Part shown: in pieces, positions 1 through 7,799 of the stretch
Layout: every line of letters begins with the position of its first letter
Numbering within the stretch: position 1 is the stretch's first letter
Virus record (IMG/VR): IMGVR_UViG_3300027881_000018
Coordinates: 1 to 53,002 of that record
DNA length: 53,002 bases
From: a virus
Strand: one strand, 5' to 3'
The notes under the pieces: generated by a model
What the model saw: only the letters and a program-made list of their open reading frames with translations
Databases searched by the model: none
Told to the model about the DNA's origin: nothing
Translations under genes and position numbers: made by a program

Positions 1-42
1 GTCTACAGCAGAGGCCGTCAAGTATATTGCGGCCCCCCCCCT

Positions 43-303
43 CTACTCTTCCTGCTCCACGTGACCAGTGATGTCGAGGCCAAGGTCGGTGTCATCGTCC
101 CCCTCCTCGGCCTGTTCCTCTGGCTCTGGCTCAGGTTCGGGCTCTGGCTCGGGCTCCGGTTCTGGCGTTGGGCCAGCCACCTCGTTCTCAAGATCCCACT
201 GTTCCTCGCAGTAGGCTCGGCGCTCCTCGGATGCCTTAAGCCGCTGTCGGACGTTCGGGTCATTCATCAGGCGCTCGATGAACTCCATTTTACTTTCGCT
301 CAT
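43..303 (-). CDS. Small acidic protein with Pro-Glu repeat
   Basis: This 86-residue protein has a charged helical N-terminus (about residues 1-42), then a run of alternating Pro-Glu dipeptides (about residues 45-61), then an acidic tail rich in Asp and Glu. The start is supported by a GGAG Shine-Dalgarno just upstream of the ATG. It is the last gene before the left edge. On a circular map it sits between the HNH nuclease and the radical SAM gene. The low-complexity PE run suggests an extended linker or DNA-mimic-like acidic segment, but no family is recognised and no function is assigned. Confidence 0.75.
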   Translation of the reverse strand: MSESKMEFIERLMNDPNVRQRLKASEERRAYCEEQWDLENEVAGPTPEPEPEPEPEPEPEPEEQAEEGDDDTDLGLDITGHVEQEE

Positions 304-327
304 GTCGTTCTCCTTGGGTTGGTCTTG

Positions 328-699
328 TCAGGCGGTGGGCTTGGCATGGAACCTACCTCCCCGCCGTGGTGTGTCTAGTCTCGCCGTCTTGCTTGAGTGA
401 CACGGCTTGCACGCCGCTCTCAGGTTGTGCCACTCGTTGGTACCGCCGTCGGCCAGCGCCAGCACGTGGTCCACCTCTGTAGCGGGTGTGCCGAGCCTGC
501 ACTTGCGGTTGTACGCACAGTTCGGGTGGGCCTTGAGGTACGCCGCCCTTATACGCTGCCAGTGGATGTCGTAGCCGCGCTTACCCGCGCTGGGCCTCTG
601 GTCTGGTTGCTTCGGGTATGGGTGTCGATCGCAGCGACCGCCCGCTACAAGCGTGGTGCACCCCGGATAGCTGCATATGGTGACCGCCTTAGTGGGCAT
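328..699 (-). CDS. HNH endonuclease
   Basis: A 123-residue HNH nuclease of the type found next to phage terminase genes. The protein has an N-terminal CSYPGC zinc-binding pair, the core EVDH (first H), a central N-L segment and a C-terminal C-x2-CH motif. In HK97-like phages such proteins assist the large terminase in cutting concatemers. The reading frame is open further upstream to 744, but the ATG at 699 overlaps the stop of a tiny upstream gene (TGATG) and gives the usual N-terminus for the family. If the genome is circular, the terminase genes lie about 4.3 kb downstream across the window edge, with a four-gene cassette in between. Confidence 0.85.
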   Translation of the reverse strand: MPTKAVTICSYPGCTTLVAGGRCDRHPYPKQPDQRPSAGKRGYDIHWQRIRAAYLKAHPNCAYNRKCRLGTPATEVDHVLALADGGTNEWHNLRAACKPCHSSKTARLDTPRRGGRFHAKPTA

Positions 700-794
700 C
701 ACATCATTACCAGCAGGCCGCGGGCCAGCCAGTATCCGTGCCACATCAGATAGGCGAGCAGCAGCAGCGCTAGCAGCAGCCCGATCTTCTTCAC
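699..794 (-). CDS. Tiny single-span membrane peptide
   Basis: A 31-residue reading frame starting with GTG three bases after the stop of the upstream gene. It begins MKKIGLLLALLLLAYLMWHG, that is, two lysines followed by an unbroken hydrophobic helix long enough to cross a membrane. Its TGA shares one base with the ATG of the HNH gene, suggesting translational coupling. No strong Shine-Dalgarno is visible. The composition and fit between its neighbours suggest a real gene, but its size makes this tentative. A lysis-related or toxin-like membrane peptide is possible. Confidence 0.45.
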   Translation of the reverse strand: MKKIGLLLALLLLAYLMWHGYWLARGLLVMM

Positions 795-797
795 GAC

Positions 798-1418
798 TTA
801 CGTCAGGAAGTCGACGTCGGCGTCGTTGAGGTTGAACGTCCCGTCAGAGGCGAACAGCTCCTCGCGGATCTGCCAGAACCTTACGTCCTGATCGCCTTGG
901 GTTGTCAGCGTTATGCCGCTGAACGGTGAGGCAGCCTTGGTGGCCTGCACCTCGAAGTCGTCTGCCGTCTCGTTGCCGACGTAGTAGATCGTCCCCTCGG
1001 ACAGTCCACCCGGTGCCGTGCCGCCGATGAACACCACGCCGTCGTCTGCTACCAGACCGTGCGCGGGTGCCTCGATGGTGTCCCCGGCTACATCCACAAC
1101 GTACCGCATTGGCCCGACGTCACCAGCCTGCTGGTTGGGCACCATGCCCATGAAGGCATCCGGTGACGGTACCGTGTCGTAGTAGCCCACGAACCGAATC
1201 GTGTTGCCACTCGGCACGCTGAACGACGGTGCATTGCTCGAGTTCAGCGCGGCTGATGCGGCGGCGTTCCACGTGATCGCCTGTCTGGCATACGATCCGC
1301 CGGTGACCTCGTTCGTGCCGGTGAGGCTGAATGCCGTGTGCAGGCTCACCTCGTCAAGCAGTGCGGCCAGTGCGTCCAGCATGGCCTCAAGGCCGGTGTC
1401 AACAAAAGCGTTAGCCAT
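798..1418 (-). CDS. Predicted tail or fibre-associated structural protein
   Basis: A 206-residue protein with a good Shine-Dalgarno (AGGAGAGAG) before its ATG. The N-terminal 50 residues are helical. The rest is rich in Thr, Gly, Asp and Val with beta-type patterns, as in virion fibre and decoration proteins. It is the last gene of the fibre block and follows a BppU-like gene by 16 bases. I do not recognise a catalytic motif. Its position and composition favour a minor tail protein, but this is inference. Confidence 0.65.
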   Translation of the reverse strand: MANAFVDTGLEAMLDALAALLDEVSLHTAFSLTGTNEVTGGSYARQAITWNAAASAALNSSNAPSFSVPSGNTIRFVGYYDTVPSPDAFMGMVPNQQAGDVGPMRYVVDVAGDTIEAPAHGLVADDGVVFIGGTAPGGLSEGTIYYVGNETADDFEVQATKAASPFSGITLTTQGDQDVRFWQIREELFASDGTFNLNDADVDFLT

Positions 1419-1434
1419 CTTTCTCTCTCCTGTC

Positions 1435-1794
1435 CTACGTTAAATTTACTGCGAAGCTGATCCAGCCCCGATTCGTCACGGCCTCCCTGCCGGTGCTATC
1501 CGTCACCTTGCACTCGTAGTAGTAGTCCCCTTCGAGCGCCTCCGTGTTCTCGTCCGTGATCGTCACCGTAAGCAGACCGTTTGCCGCATCCGTGAAGATC
1601 ACGCTCGCGGTGGGCGGTGACGCCTCCGAGTCGATGTCGATGGTCGTCGCCCTCGGCTTGCGGGCCATGGCGAAGCGGCCCGATGCGCCCGACAGGTTGA
1701 CGATCGCGTCGTCATTGTCCCTCACGGTTATGGGCAACACCAGCTCGTCGCCGGACATGGCCGGAAAGGATTGCATTGCTGGTGCCTGACCCAT
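1435..1794 (-). CDS. BppU-like N-terminal domain protein (baseplate or fibre attachment)
   Basis: A 119-residue protein resembling the N-terminal domain of siphovirus upper baseplate proteins (BppU/DUF2479 type). It has a F-x-x-GD-E segment followed by V-x-D-N-D and VNLSGA near residues 13-37, then a beta-sandwich pattern ending with GDYYYE. Such domains attach receptor-binding proteins to the tail. It lies directly downstream of the giant repeat protein and probably helps mount or terminate that fibre. The family assignment rests on motif pattern only. Confidence 0.55.
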   Translation of the reverse strand: MGQAPAMQSFPAMSGDELVLPITVRDNDDAIVNLSGASGRFAMARKPRATTIDIDSEASPPTASVIFTDAANGLLTVTITDENTEALEGDYYYECKVTDSTGREAVTNRGWISFAVNLT

Positions 1795-1803
1795 GCGCGG
1801 ATA

Positions 1804-4800
1804 CTACACCGGGTCGGCCTCGCCATCTAGCGTGACGGTCGGATCGAACAGACCGGTGAGCGGAGCGTCAGGGTCGAACACGCCGTCGAGTCGGCACGTC
1901 AGGTCGAACACGCCGTCCAGCGGCACGACCCGCGCTATGGTTCCGGCCACGCCGACGAAGAAGTCCGTTGCTGGTCGCAGCGCGAATCGGTTGAATGCTA
2001 TCCCCGCAATCGACTTCTCGCCGTCGTTCTCGGGCCGTATGGCCAGCCTTGCCAGTATCGCGCCTGCGGTCGTCTTGGCTGCGGCGTCGGTTGCCCTCAG
2101 CGCCATTGCCGTGCGGGTGGTGCCGATCTTGGCGAACGTGCGCTCGGTACCCGACCTCAGCGCCAGCGACGCGCGGGTCGTGGCGTTGACCACGAATCGC
2201 AGTACGCCCGTCGCCCTGACCGCCACAGATACGGCAGACACGGCCCCGACGATCTTGGCCGCTGCCTGCGCGGGCCTCGTCTGAACCCGAGCGAGCGCGA
2301 CCTGCCCGACCGTCTTGGCACTTGCCGCGGCGTGCCGCACCGCGAGACTCGCGCTCACGGCGGCGTTGAATACCGCCTCTACGATACCCGCCACCGTGGA
2401 TCTCAGCGCCAGTGATGCGACTGCCACGGCCGCGACTGTCTTCTGTGCGGTAGTCGTGGCGCGCACGGCCAGCGAGCTGGCAGCTATTCCGGCGGCGACC
2501 TTCTGCGCGGCCTCAGCCGTCCTCACGGCGAGGCTGGCGGCGCTGATTCCTATGCTCGTCTTGGCGTCTGCCGTGGTAGAGCGCAGCGCGAGGCTGACGG
2601 CCGATATGGCGTTGAATATGGCGGCAGGAATAGCCGCGACCGTCGCTCGCACGGCGAGACTGACCGCAGATACAGCCGCGATCACCTTGGCCGCGGCGGA
2701 GCTCGCCCTTAGTGCCATGCTCGCGCTCGCCGCAGAGGCAGCCGTCTTGGCCGCGTCCGTGCTCTCGCGCATGGCCATGCTGTCAGTCGCCGTGCCGTCT
2801 GCCGCCTTATCGGCTGCCGAGAGTGAGCGCAGGGCAAGCCGGAGGGCGCTGACGAAGCCGTGGACGGTGACGCCCTCAGCAAAAGTACGCACGGCGAGGC
2901 TGACGGCTGCTACCTGAGCCACAGTCTTGGCGGCGGCGTCGCTTGCTCTGAGCGCGAGGCTTGCGGCGGCTGCGGAGGCGGTCGTCTTGGCCGCGCCGGT
3001 AGTCTCACGCAGCGCCACGCTCACGCTCGACACGGCCTGAAAAACAATTCCGGCTACGCTTGCCAGCGTCGAGCGCAGGGCCACGCTGACCGCTGACACC
3101 GAGCTGATCGTCTTGGCCGCCGCGTCACTGGCTCTGGTCACCATCCTCGCGAACGTCGTCCCCGTACTCGTCTTCGCGGCGGCGTCACTCGACCGCAGCG
3201 CCATGCTGTCCAGCGCCACTCCTGCCGCCGTCTTGTCAGATGCCGAGAATGTGCGCAGCGCAAAGCGGGCAACGGCGACGAAACCGTGAACGGTAATGGC
3301 CTCGACTATCGTCCGCAGCGCGACGCTTGCCTGAGCTACCGCAGGTACCGTCTTGGCGGCCTCCGCTGTCGGCCTGAGCGCCAGCCGCATGACGGCGACG
3401 AAGCCGTGCACGGTCGTAAATGCAGCCAGCGCCCTTATGGCGAGGCTGACCGAAGACGCCGACGGCACGGTCTTAGATCCAGCAGAGGCGTGCCGCATGG
3501 CAAAGCGCGCGACGACGACCGCGTTGAATCCGCGTACCCCGTCCTGCAGGGATCGCAGCGCCATGCTCGCGGCGGCTACCGCGTCGGCGACCTTGCTCCC
3601 AGCCGTGCCGGTGAACAGCGCCACCCTTGCTACCGCTGCAGATGCCGTCGTCTTGGCCGACTCGTCGAGGGCGCGAACGCCAAGGCGCACGACCGACACG
3701 GCCTCGATGACCTTTAGCCCTACCGCATCGACGAGGCCGCGCAGGGCCACGCTGGCGGCAGCTATTGAGCCGATAGTCTTGGCAGCCGCCGAGCTGGATC
3801 TCAGGGCCATGCTGTCAGCCGCTATTCCGGCTGCGGCCTTGTCGTAGGACGACGCGGATCTGAGCGCGAACCGAACGACAGCGACGAAGCCGTGAACGGT
3901 GATCGCCTCTGTGATCGTCCGCAGCGCGACCCTCGCCTGAGAGACGGCAGTCGTCGTCTTGGCCGCACCTGAGGTCGGCCTGAGCGCGAGTCTCACTGTC
4001 GCGACGAATCCGTGCGTCGTGGTGAATACGCTCAGGGCGCGCAGCGCCATGCTGATCGAGGCTGTTCCCGGCGCAGTCTTAGCCGCCCCTGCGGCGTGGC
4101 GAAGCGCGAACCGAGCGATTACGACCGCATTAAATCCGCGTACTCCGTCCAGCGTTGATCGCAGCGCGAGGCGGGCGGCAGCGGCTGCATCGGCTACCTT
4201 GGCGGCCGCCGTACTAGTAAACAGCGCGAGCCGAGCGAGGCTGACCTGAGAGACCGTCTTCTGAGCGGCGTCCGTTGACCTGAGCGCCATGCTGTCTGCT
4301 GCCGTGCCTATGGCAGTCTTGTCTGAGGTAAAGAATGGGCGCAGCGCGAGGCGCACGACATTGACGAAGGCGTGGACGCTAATTCCATCGACGAGGGCGC
4401 GCACGGCGAGACTCGCCGCCGCTACCTGAGAGACCGTCTTGGCCGCCGCATCACTGACCCTGAGCGCGAGCCGGGCGATCACCGCCGAGGTCGTCGCCTT
4501 GGCCGAGGCTGTCGTCTCGCGCATGGCCAGACTCACGCTTGAGATCGCGTCGAATACTGCCGCAGCGGCGGCGTCTACGGAGGCCCGCAGCGCCATGCTC
4601 ACAGAGCTAATCGCCGCGGCTACCTTGTTCGCTGCGGTCGAGCTGCGCGGCGCGATCCGGCCTATAACGATGCCGTCCGCGGCCTTATCGTCTGCCGTAG
4701 TAGATCTCAGCGCGAGTCGAGCCCGCACCGCCGCAATGAAGGCCCGGATGCCATCGACCGTAGATCTGAGCGCCATGCTGACACTCGATACGGATGCGCT

Positions 4801-5058
4801 CGTCTTGGCCACCGCGTCTACCGGCCTGAGCGCGAGCCGAGCCAGTGCCGTGTCCACGACCGTCTTGGCCGAGTCGTTCGCTGCATTGAGGGCCATGCTG
4901 GCGGCCCCGACCTGCGGCATGGTCTTATCCGCGTCGTCGCTTGCCCTCGTTGCCAGCTTGGCCGCTACTGCGGCGTTGAAGGTCGGCGCGGCAGGGGCGG
5001 TCGGTAATATAAAACCCACGCCGAGCCGGCGGCGCCTGACCGGCCGCTTGACCCACAA
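1804..5058 (-). CDS. Giant fibre-like protein made of fifty 20-residue repeats
   Basis: A 1084-residue protein almost wholly built from tandem repeats. A 32-residue basic N-terminus is followed by 50 units (residues 33-1042), 45 of exactly 20 residues and five of 22. A 42-residue tail then carries four short L-x-G-x-x-D-like units, LDGVFDP being typical. The repeat consensus is roughly ASLALRSTDAAAKTVAAVAA. Every unit keeps the hydrophobic-Ala-hydrophobic-Arg core, and most keep Lys-Thr at positions 13-14. Some units replace the second half with VHGFV or DGVRGFN. Proline is common just after the Arg, which would suit a helix start. Start is TTG at 5058; GTG at 5019 is an alternative. It shares its C-terminal repeats with the 8534-11086 protein. 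A fibrous virion or adhesin role is inferred from length, repetition and neighbours. The fold is unknown. Confidence 0.8.
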   Translation of the reverse strand: MWVKRPVRRRRLGVGFILPTAPAAPTFNAAVAAKLATRASDDADKTMPQVGAASMALNAANDSAKTVVDTALARLALRPVDAVAKTSASVSSVSMALRSTVDGIRAFIAAVRARLALRSTTADDKAADGIVIGRIAPRSSTAANKVAAAISSVSMALRASVDAAAAAVFDAISSVSLAMRETTASAKATTSAVIARLALRVSDAAAKTVSQVAAASLAVRALVDGISVHAFVNVVRLALRPFFTSDKTAIGTAADSMALRSTDAAQKTVSQVSLARLALFTSTAAAKVADAAAAARLALRSTLDGVRGFNAVVIARFALRHAAGAAKTAPGTASISMALRALSVFTTTHGFVATVRLALRPTSGAAKTTTAVSQARVALRTITEAITVHGFVAVVRFALRSASSYDKAAAGIAADSMALRSSSAAAKTIGSIAAASVALRGLVDAVGLKVIEAVSVVRLGVRALDESAKTTASAAVARVALFTGTAGSKVADAVAAASMALRSLQDGVRGFNAVVVARFAMRHASAGSKTVPSASSVSLAIRALAAFTTVHGFVAVMRLALRPTAEAAKTVPAVAQASVALRTIVEAITVHGFVAVARFALRTFSASDKTAAGVALDSMALRSSDAAAKTSTGTTFARMVTRASDAAAKTISSVSAVSVALRSTLASVAGIVFQAVSSVSVALRETTGAAKTTASAAAASLALRASDAAAKTVAQVAAVSLAVRTFAEGVTVHGFVSALRLALRSLSAADKAADGTATDSMAMRESTDAAKTAASAASASMALRASSAAAKVIAAVSAVSLAVRATVAAIPAAIFNAISAVSLALRSTTADAKTSIGISAASLAVRTAEAAQKVAAGIAASSLAVRATTTAQKTVAAVAVASLALRSTVAGIVEAVFNAAVSASLAVRHAAASAKTVGQVALARVQTRPAQAAAKIVGAVSAVSVAVRATGVLRFVVNATTRASLALRSGTERTFAKIGTTRTAMALRATDAAAKTTAGAILARLAIRPENDGEKSIAGIAFNRFALRPATDFFVGVAGTIARVVPLDGVFDLTCRLDGVFDPDAPLTGLFDPTVTLDGEADPV
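1933..4962 (-). repeat. In-frame 60-bp tandem repeat array, 50 units
   Basis: The coding sequence of residues 33-1042 is a minisatellite-like array with a 60-bp period, five units being 66 bp. The unit boundaries account for all 1084 residues (32 + 1010 + 42). Units differ considerably in sequence, so the array is old rather than a fresh expansion, yet length is strictly conserved. That implies selection on the structural period of the protein. Confidence 0.9.
3025..4236 (-). repeat. Two consecutive 606-bp higher-order repeats
   Basis: Units 13-22 (3631-4236) and units 23-32 (3025-3630) of the 20-residue array match each other unit for unit. Each block begins with an ALFT unit, then a LDG/QDG-VRGFN unit, a RHA unit, two VHGFV/THGFV units and a DSMALRSS unit, and each holds one 22-residue unit near its end. 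This is a segmental duplication of ten units (202 residues) inside the array. Confidence 0.8.
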
Positions 5059-5072
5059 TGTTCTGCGCGTAG

Positions 5073-5579
5073 CTATGCCGACCCCGTAAGGCCAATCATC
5101 GCGCCAACCTCAAAGGTCAGCGATACTGACGGCGGCCATACCATCCTGAATCCGATCCCGCTGGTGGCAGGCGAGATAATCAGCGGCGTGCCCGTATCGG
5201 CCCACGTCCAGCGCCAGCCACTGGCGAGATTGAAGGGCCGAGCGCCGCCGAGTACGTCCGTCACAGGTGGCGGCGTCGACCATCCGTCAGCGTCCACGTT
5301 AATGCCGAGCATCATGCCTGCGCCGACAGGATTGCCTAAATCGAGTGCTTCCTGAGTCATATTGCTGCCGCCGCTGCCCTCAGATGAGGTGCGCACGATC
5401 TCCATTGCATTGTTCTCGTGCAAGAAGTCGGTGCCTCTCGGAGAGAACCACAGCTCATAGACTAGGATTACCGTGGCGTTGGTGGGATTAGAAAAGCTCA
5501 TCAGCACCTCGTCGGTGCCGATCTGCCTTACGATTGACGCGTTACTGCCGAGGTAATATCGCGGCCCGGACGGAAACAT
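5073..5579 (-). CDS. Beta-rich virion protein, paralogue A
   Basis: A 168-residue protein homologous over its length to the next gene upstream. Both start with MFP-S/F-G and share NAME-I/M-VR, a G-x-GGS segment, a DVLGG-x-x-PFNLA-x-GW core near the middle, and a C-terminal GFR segment. The start ATG overlaps the upstream stop (TAATG). The pattern of short beta strands with Gly, Asn and Trp suggests a carbohydrate-binding or structural module of the tail fibre complex. No family is recognised with certainty. Confidence 0.65.
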   Translation of the reverse strand: MFPSGPRYYLGSNASIVRQIGTDEVLMSFSNPTNATVILVYELWFSPRGTDFLHENNAMEIVRTSSEGSGGSNMTQEALDLGNPVGAGMMLGINVDADGWSTPPPVTDVLGGARPFNLASGWRWTWADTGTPLIISPATSGIGFRMVWPPSVSLTFEVGAMIGLTGSA

Positions 5580-6064
5580 TACCCACCTATTTCAAGAATT
5601 GTCATTCCAACGTGGCAGTTCATAGCCGTCGACAGCGGATCGACGATCCTGAATCCGATGCGCCCTGAGGGCGAGACGACTATCGGCGCTGACTGTGTCC
5701 ACGACCATTGCCAGCCCGTCGCCAAATTAAAGGGCGTGCCGCCGCCGAGAACGTCGCTCACCGTCGGCTCGGCTGTCCAGTCGCCAGCGTCTATAGCCAG
5801 GCCTGTGGCGCCGGTAGCAGGGTCACCGACCTCACGCGGCTCGAATAAGATCGTGCTGCCGCCAGTACCGTCGGTCGATAGGCGAACCATTTCCATGGCG
5901 TTCGGCTCGTTCAGATCATCCTGTCCGATGATGGCGAACCATGCCTCAAGCACCATCAGAATCGCGTCGCTCGGCGCGCTGACGCGGCAGATCACCTCGT
6001 CGGCGAGCAGCGACCTCGAGAACGTCGGGATCTCGCAGTCGTACATTCTTCCAAAGGGAAACAT
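5579..6064 (-). CDS. Beta-rich virion protein, paralogue B
   Basis: A 161-residue paralogue of the 5073-5579 protein. An ATG seven codons further upstream exists, but the ATG at 6064 aligns with the MFP start of the paralogue and lies one base after the stop of the upstream gene, so it is preferred. Conserved features include NAMEMVR, a G-x-GGS segment, VLGGGTPFNLATGW and a C-terminal IGFRI segment. A tandem duplication of a small fibre-associated or binding protein is the simplest reading. Confidence 0.65.
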   Translation of the reverse strand: MFPFGRMYDCEIPTFSRSLLADEVICRVSAPSDAILMVLEAWFAIIGQDDLNEPNAMEMVRLSTDGTGGSTILFEPREVGDPATGATGLAIDAGDWTAEPTVSDVLGGGTPFNLATGWQWSWTQSAPIVVSPSGRIGFRIVDPLSTAMNCHVGMTILEIGG

Positions 6065-6065
6065 A

Positions 6066-7799
6066 TCAGTAGTACCTCGCTCCAATTTTATGCTGCAACA
6101 AAAATCCCGGGTTCATCTTGACGCCGGCGATCAGCACTTTCTCATTGTACTTCTGCACGCCGCCGTCGTCATAGACATAAGCCATGACAATTGGTGGTGG
6201 TGAGTAATAAACCTTCATTTGCATAGAATCAATCTGCGTCTTGCTCACAAATGTCGTGTTATTAGTAGAGCCACAAAAGAAGCCAAAATTTGAGTTAACA
6301 ACATCGTCGCGTCCTATCAATTCAGACCACAAATCAAGCTGCCCACCAAAATCAAATGTTTGCGGGGTTGCTACTATTGAAGGCGATGTCTCGGTCACGC
6401 TGCCATCTGAATCATCGGCTAAAATAAGCTTTATAGTCGTAAAAATGTGACCACCACCAGAGTGATCGGGGGCACTGACATCCTCAAATCTTATTTCTAT
6501 TCCAGTTATAAAGCTGCCTACTGGAATACTAAAATTAAAATTTGACGCCGCTAATCCAGAACTGCTTTCATTCTCGCCTAAAGCACTCGTTGTTTCCGCT
6601 TCGCTACTATCATCAGCCTTGCAATTATCTACATTAGACCAATCGGTATCGGAACCCGCAATCGTCCTGTTGCCAACCATCGTGCCGGGAAATACCCAAC
6701 CAGTATCAGTGGGAGCTGCATTCGAATAAATATTGGCTGATATGTAGTTGACGGTTATACCGTCTATTTCTTCTGTTGGGGTGTCCCATGTAGCGCCGTC
6801 GTCAGTGCTTTTTGTATAATAAAGGTCTTGATCTTCGCCACGAAGATCGCCGCCCGAATATAGTTGATGTAAATCTCCGTTTAACTCGATCCCGCTTAGA
6901 ATTGCGTTTTCCAGGGTGGAGCTACCATACCCCTGCCGATTGTCCGAAAGCGCCTCAATGTCAACACTGTCTAGTGATATGTTGTCCGAGCCATCTTCAG
7001 TCGCCAAGACATGTTTGCGCGGGCTTTTATTAGGACTAAAACTGAATGCGACGGCCATGACAATAATGCGTTGAGTCCCAGCATCATCGTAGGAAAGTGC
7101 GTGGGCCATTCCGGTCATCGTCAAATCACTATCCGCATCAGAAAGTGTAGATACAGTACTTAGCGTGTCGCTTGAATTTAATGTACGTCCTTCGCCATCA
7201 ACCCATCCCGTCGGTGGATCATCGGCAGTACTGATTTGAGTCTGCCAAACGCAATGAACAAAATCATTCGTGCCTAAAACACAGTTGGGGTTGCCGTAAT
7301 GAACATCCCCGCCCGCATCTAATGCAACCGGGCCACCCCAAGAACCAGATGTTCTTACGTTTACATCAACACGCTCTTTGGTATCGCCCATGTTCCGGTC
7401 GGTGTCACCAGCATAGACAACAACTACATCACCGTCTGAGCGGACTGCTATTGATGCCCAAGGGAAGGTAGGTGCATTGGTAGGCGTTTCTATCGCCTGA
7501 TCGACAACCCACGCATCAGTAGCCATGTTGAACGTGTAGTATTCATACGCCGCAGAACTCCACGCGACCATATGAATAACGTCGCCATCCTGAACGGTAG
7601 AAAAACCTAAGATGGTTCCCGCATGAACGGGATTGGTGCCCTGTACTGACCACGAATCCGTAGGGTCTGTGGCTTTGTAAACGTCTAGCTCATCGGCATC
7701 GGTTCGCACGACAGCATAAAACGCGCCGCCACTGGACTTATACGGCGGGTGATGCCCACCAAGACCCGCGGCAGCCAAAACTGTCGTTGGCAACGCCAT
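6066..7799 (-). CDS. Beta-propeller (BNR/sialidase-like) fibre protein
   Basis: A 577-residue protein whose first about 350 residues read as repeated propeller blades. One good Asp-box, S-T-D-D-G-A-T-W, is preceded by YYTK, and further W- and D-rich strand patterns recur. The last about 200 residues look like a beta-sandwich domain (FNFSIPVG, then GIEIRF, ending in a DSMQMKVYY strand). Sialidase-type propellers in phage tails bind or cleave host glycans, but I see no full set of sialidase catalytic arginines, so binding rather than hydrolysis is safer. Its base composition is clearly more AT-rich than the repeat proteins on each side, suggesting separate acquisition. Confidence 0.6.
   Translation of the reverse strand: MALPTTVLAAAGLGGHHPPYKSSGGAFYAVVRTDADELDVYKATDPTDSWSVQGTNPVHAGTILGFSTVQDGDVIHMVAWSSAAYEYYTFNMATDAWVVDQAIETPTNAPTFPWASIAVRSDGDVVVVYAGDTDRNMGDTKERVDVNVRTSGSWGGPVALDAGGDVHYGNPNCVLGTNDFVHCVWQTQISTADDPPTGWVDGEGRTLNSSDTLSTVSTLSDADSDLTMTGMAHALSYDDAGTQRIIVMAVAFSFSPNKSPRKHVLATEDGSDNISLDSVDIEALSDNRQGYGSSTLENAILSGIELNGDLHQLYSGGDLRGEDQDLYYTKSTDDGATWDTPTEEIDGITVNYISANIYSNAAPTDTGWVFPGTMVGNRTIAGSDTDWSNVDNCKADDSSEAETTSALGENESSSGLAASNFNFSIPVGSFITGIEIRFEDVSAPDHSGGGHIFTTIKLILADDSDGSVTETSPSIVATPQTFDFGGQLDLWSELIGRDDVVNSNFGFFCGSTNNTTFVSKTQIDSMQMKVYYSPPPIVMAYVYDDGGVQKYNEKVLIAGVKMNPGFLLQHKIGARYY

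Noticed and set aside
33-40. Runs of C near both window ends as cohesive or terminal repeat
   Set aside because: The flanking sequences (8 C at the left, 7 C at 52966-52972) do not match each other, so no terminal repeat is supported.
328-744. Longer HNH protein starting at 744
   Set aside because: The extra 15 residues overlap the tiny membrane peptide. The ATG at 699 couples exactly to that stop and gives the usual family N-terminus.
1933-4962. CRISPR-like or satellite array
   Set aside because: The 60-bp units are contiguous, diverged and in frame with no spacers, so this is a coding repeat.
2000-5089. Several long reading frames on the plus strand opposite the repeat gene
   Set aside because: They mirror the 60-bp period and GC-rich codon third positions of the real gene. 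They lack starts with Shine-Dalgarno and continue antisense to a protein with clear unit structure.
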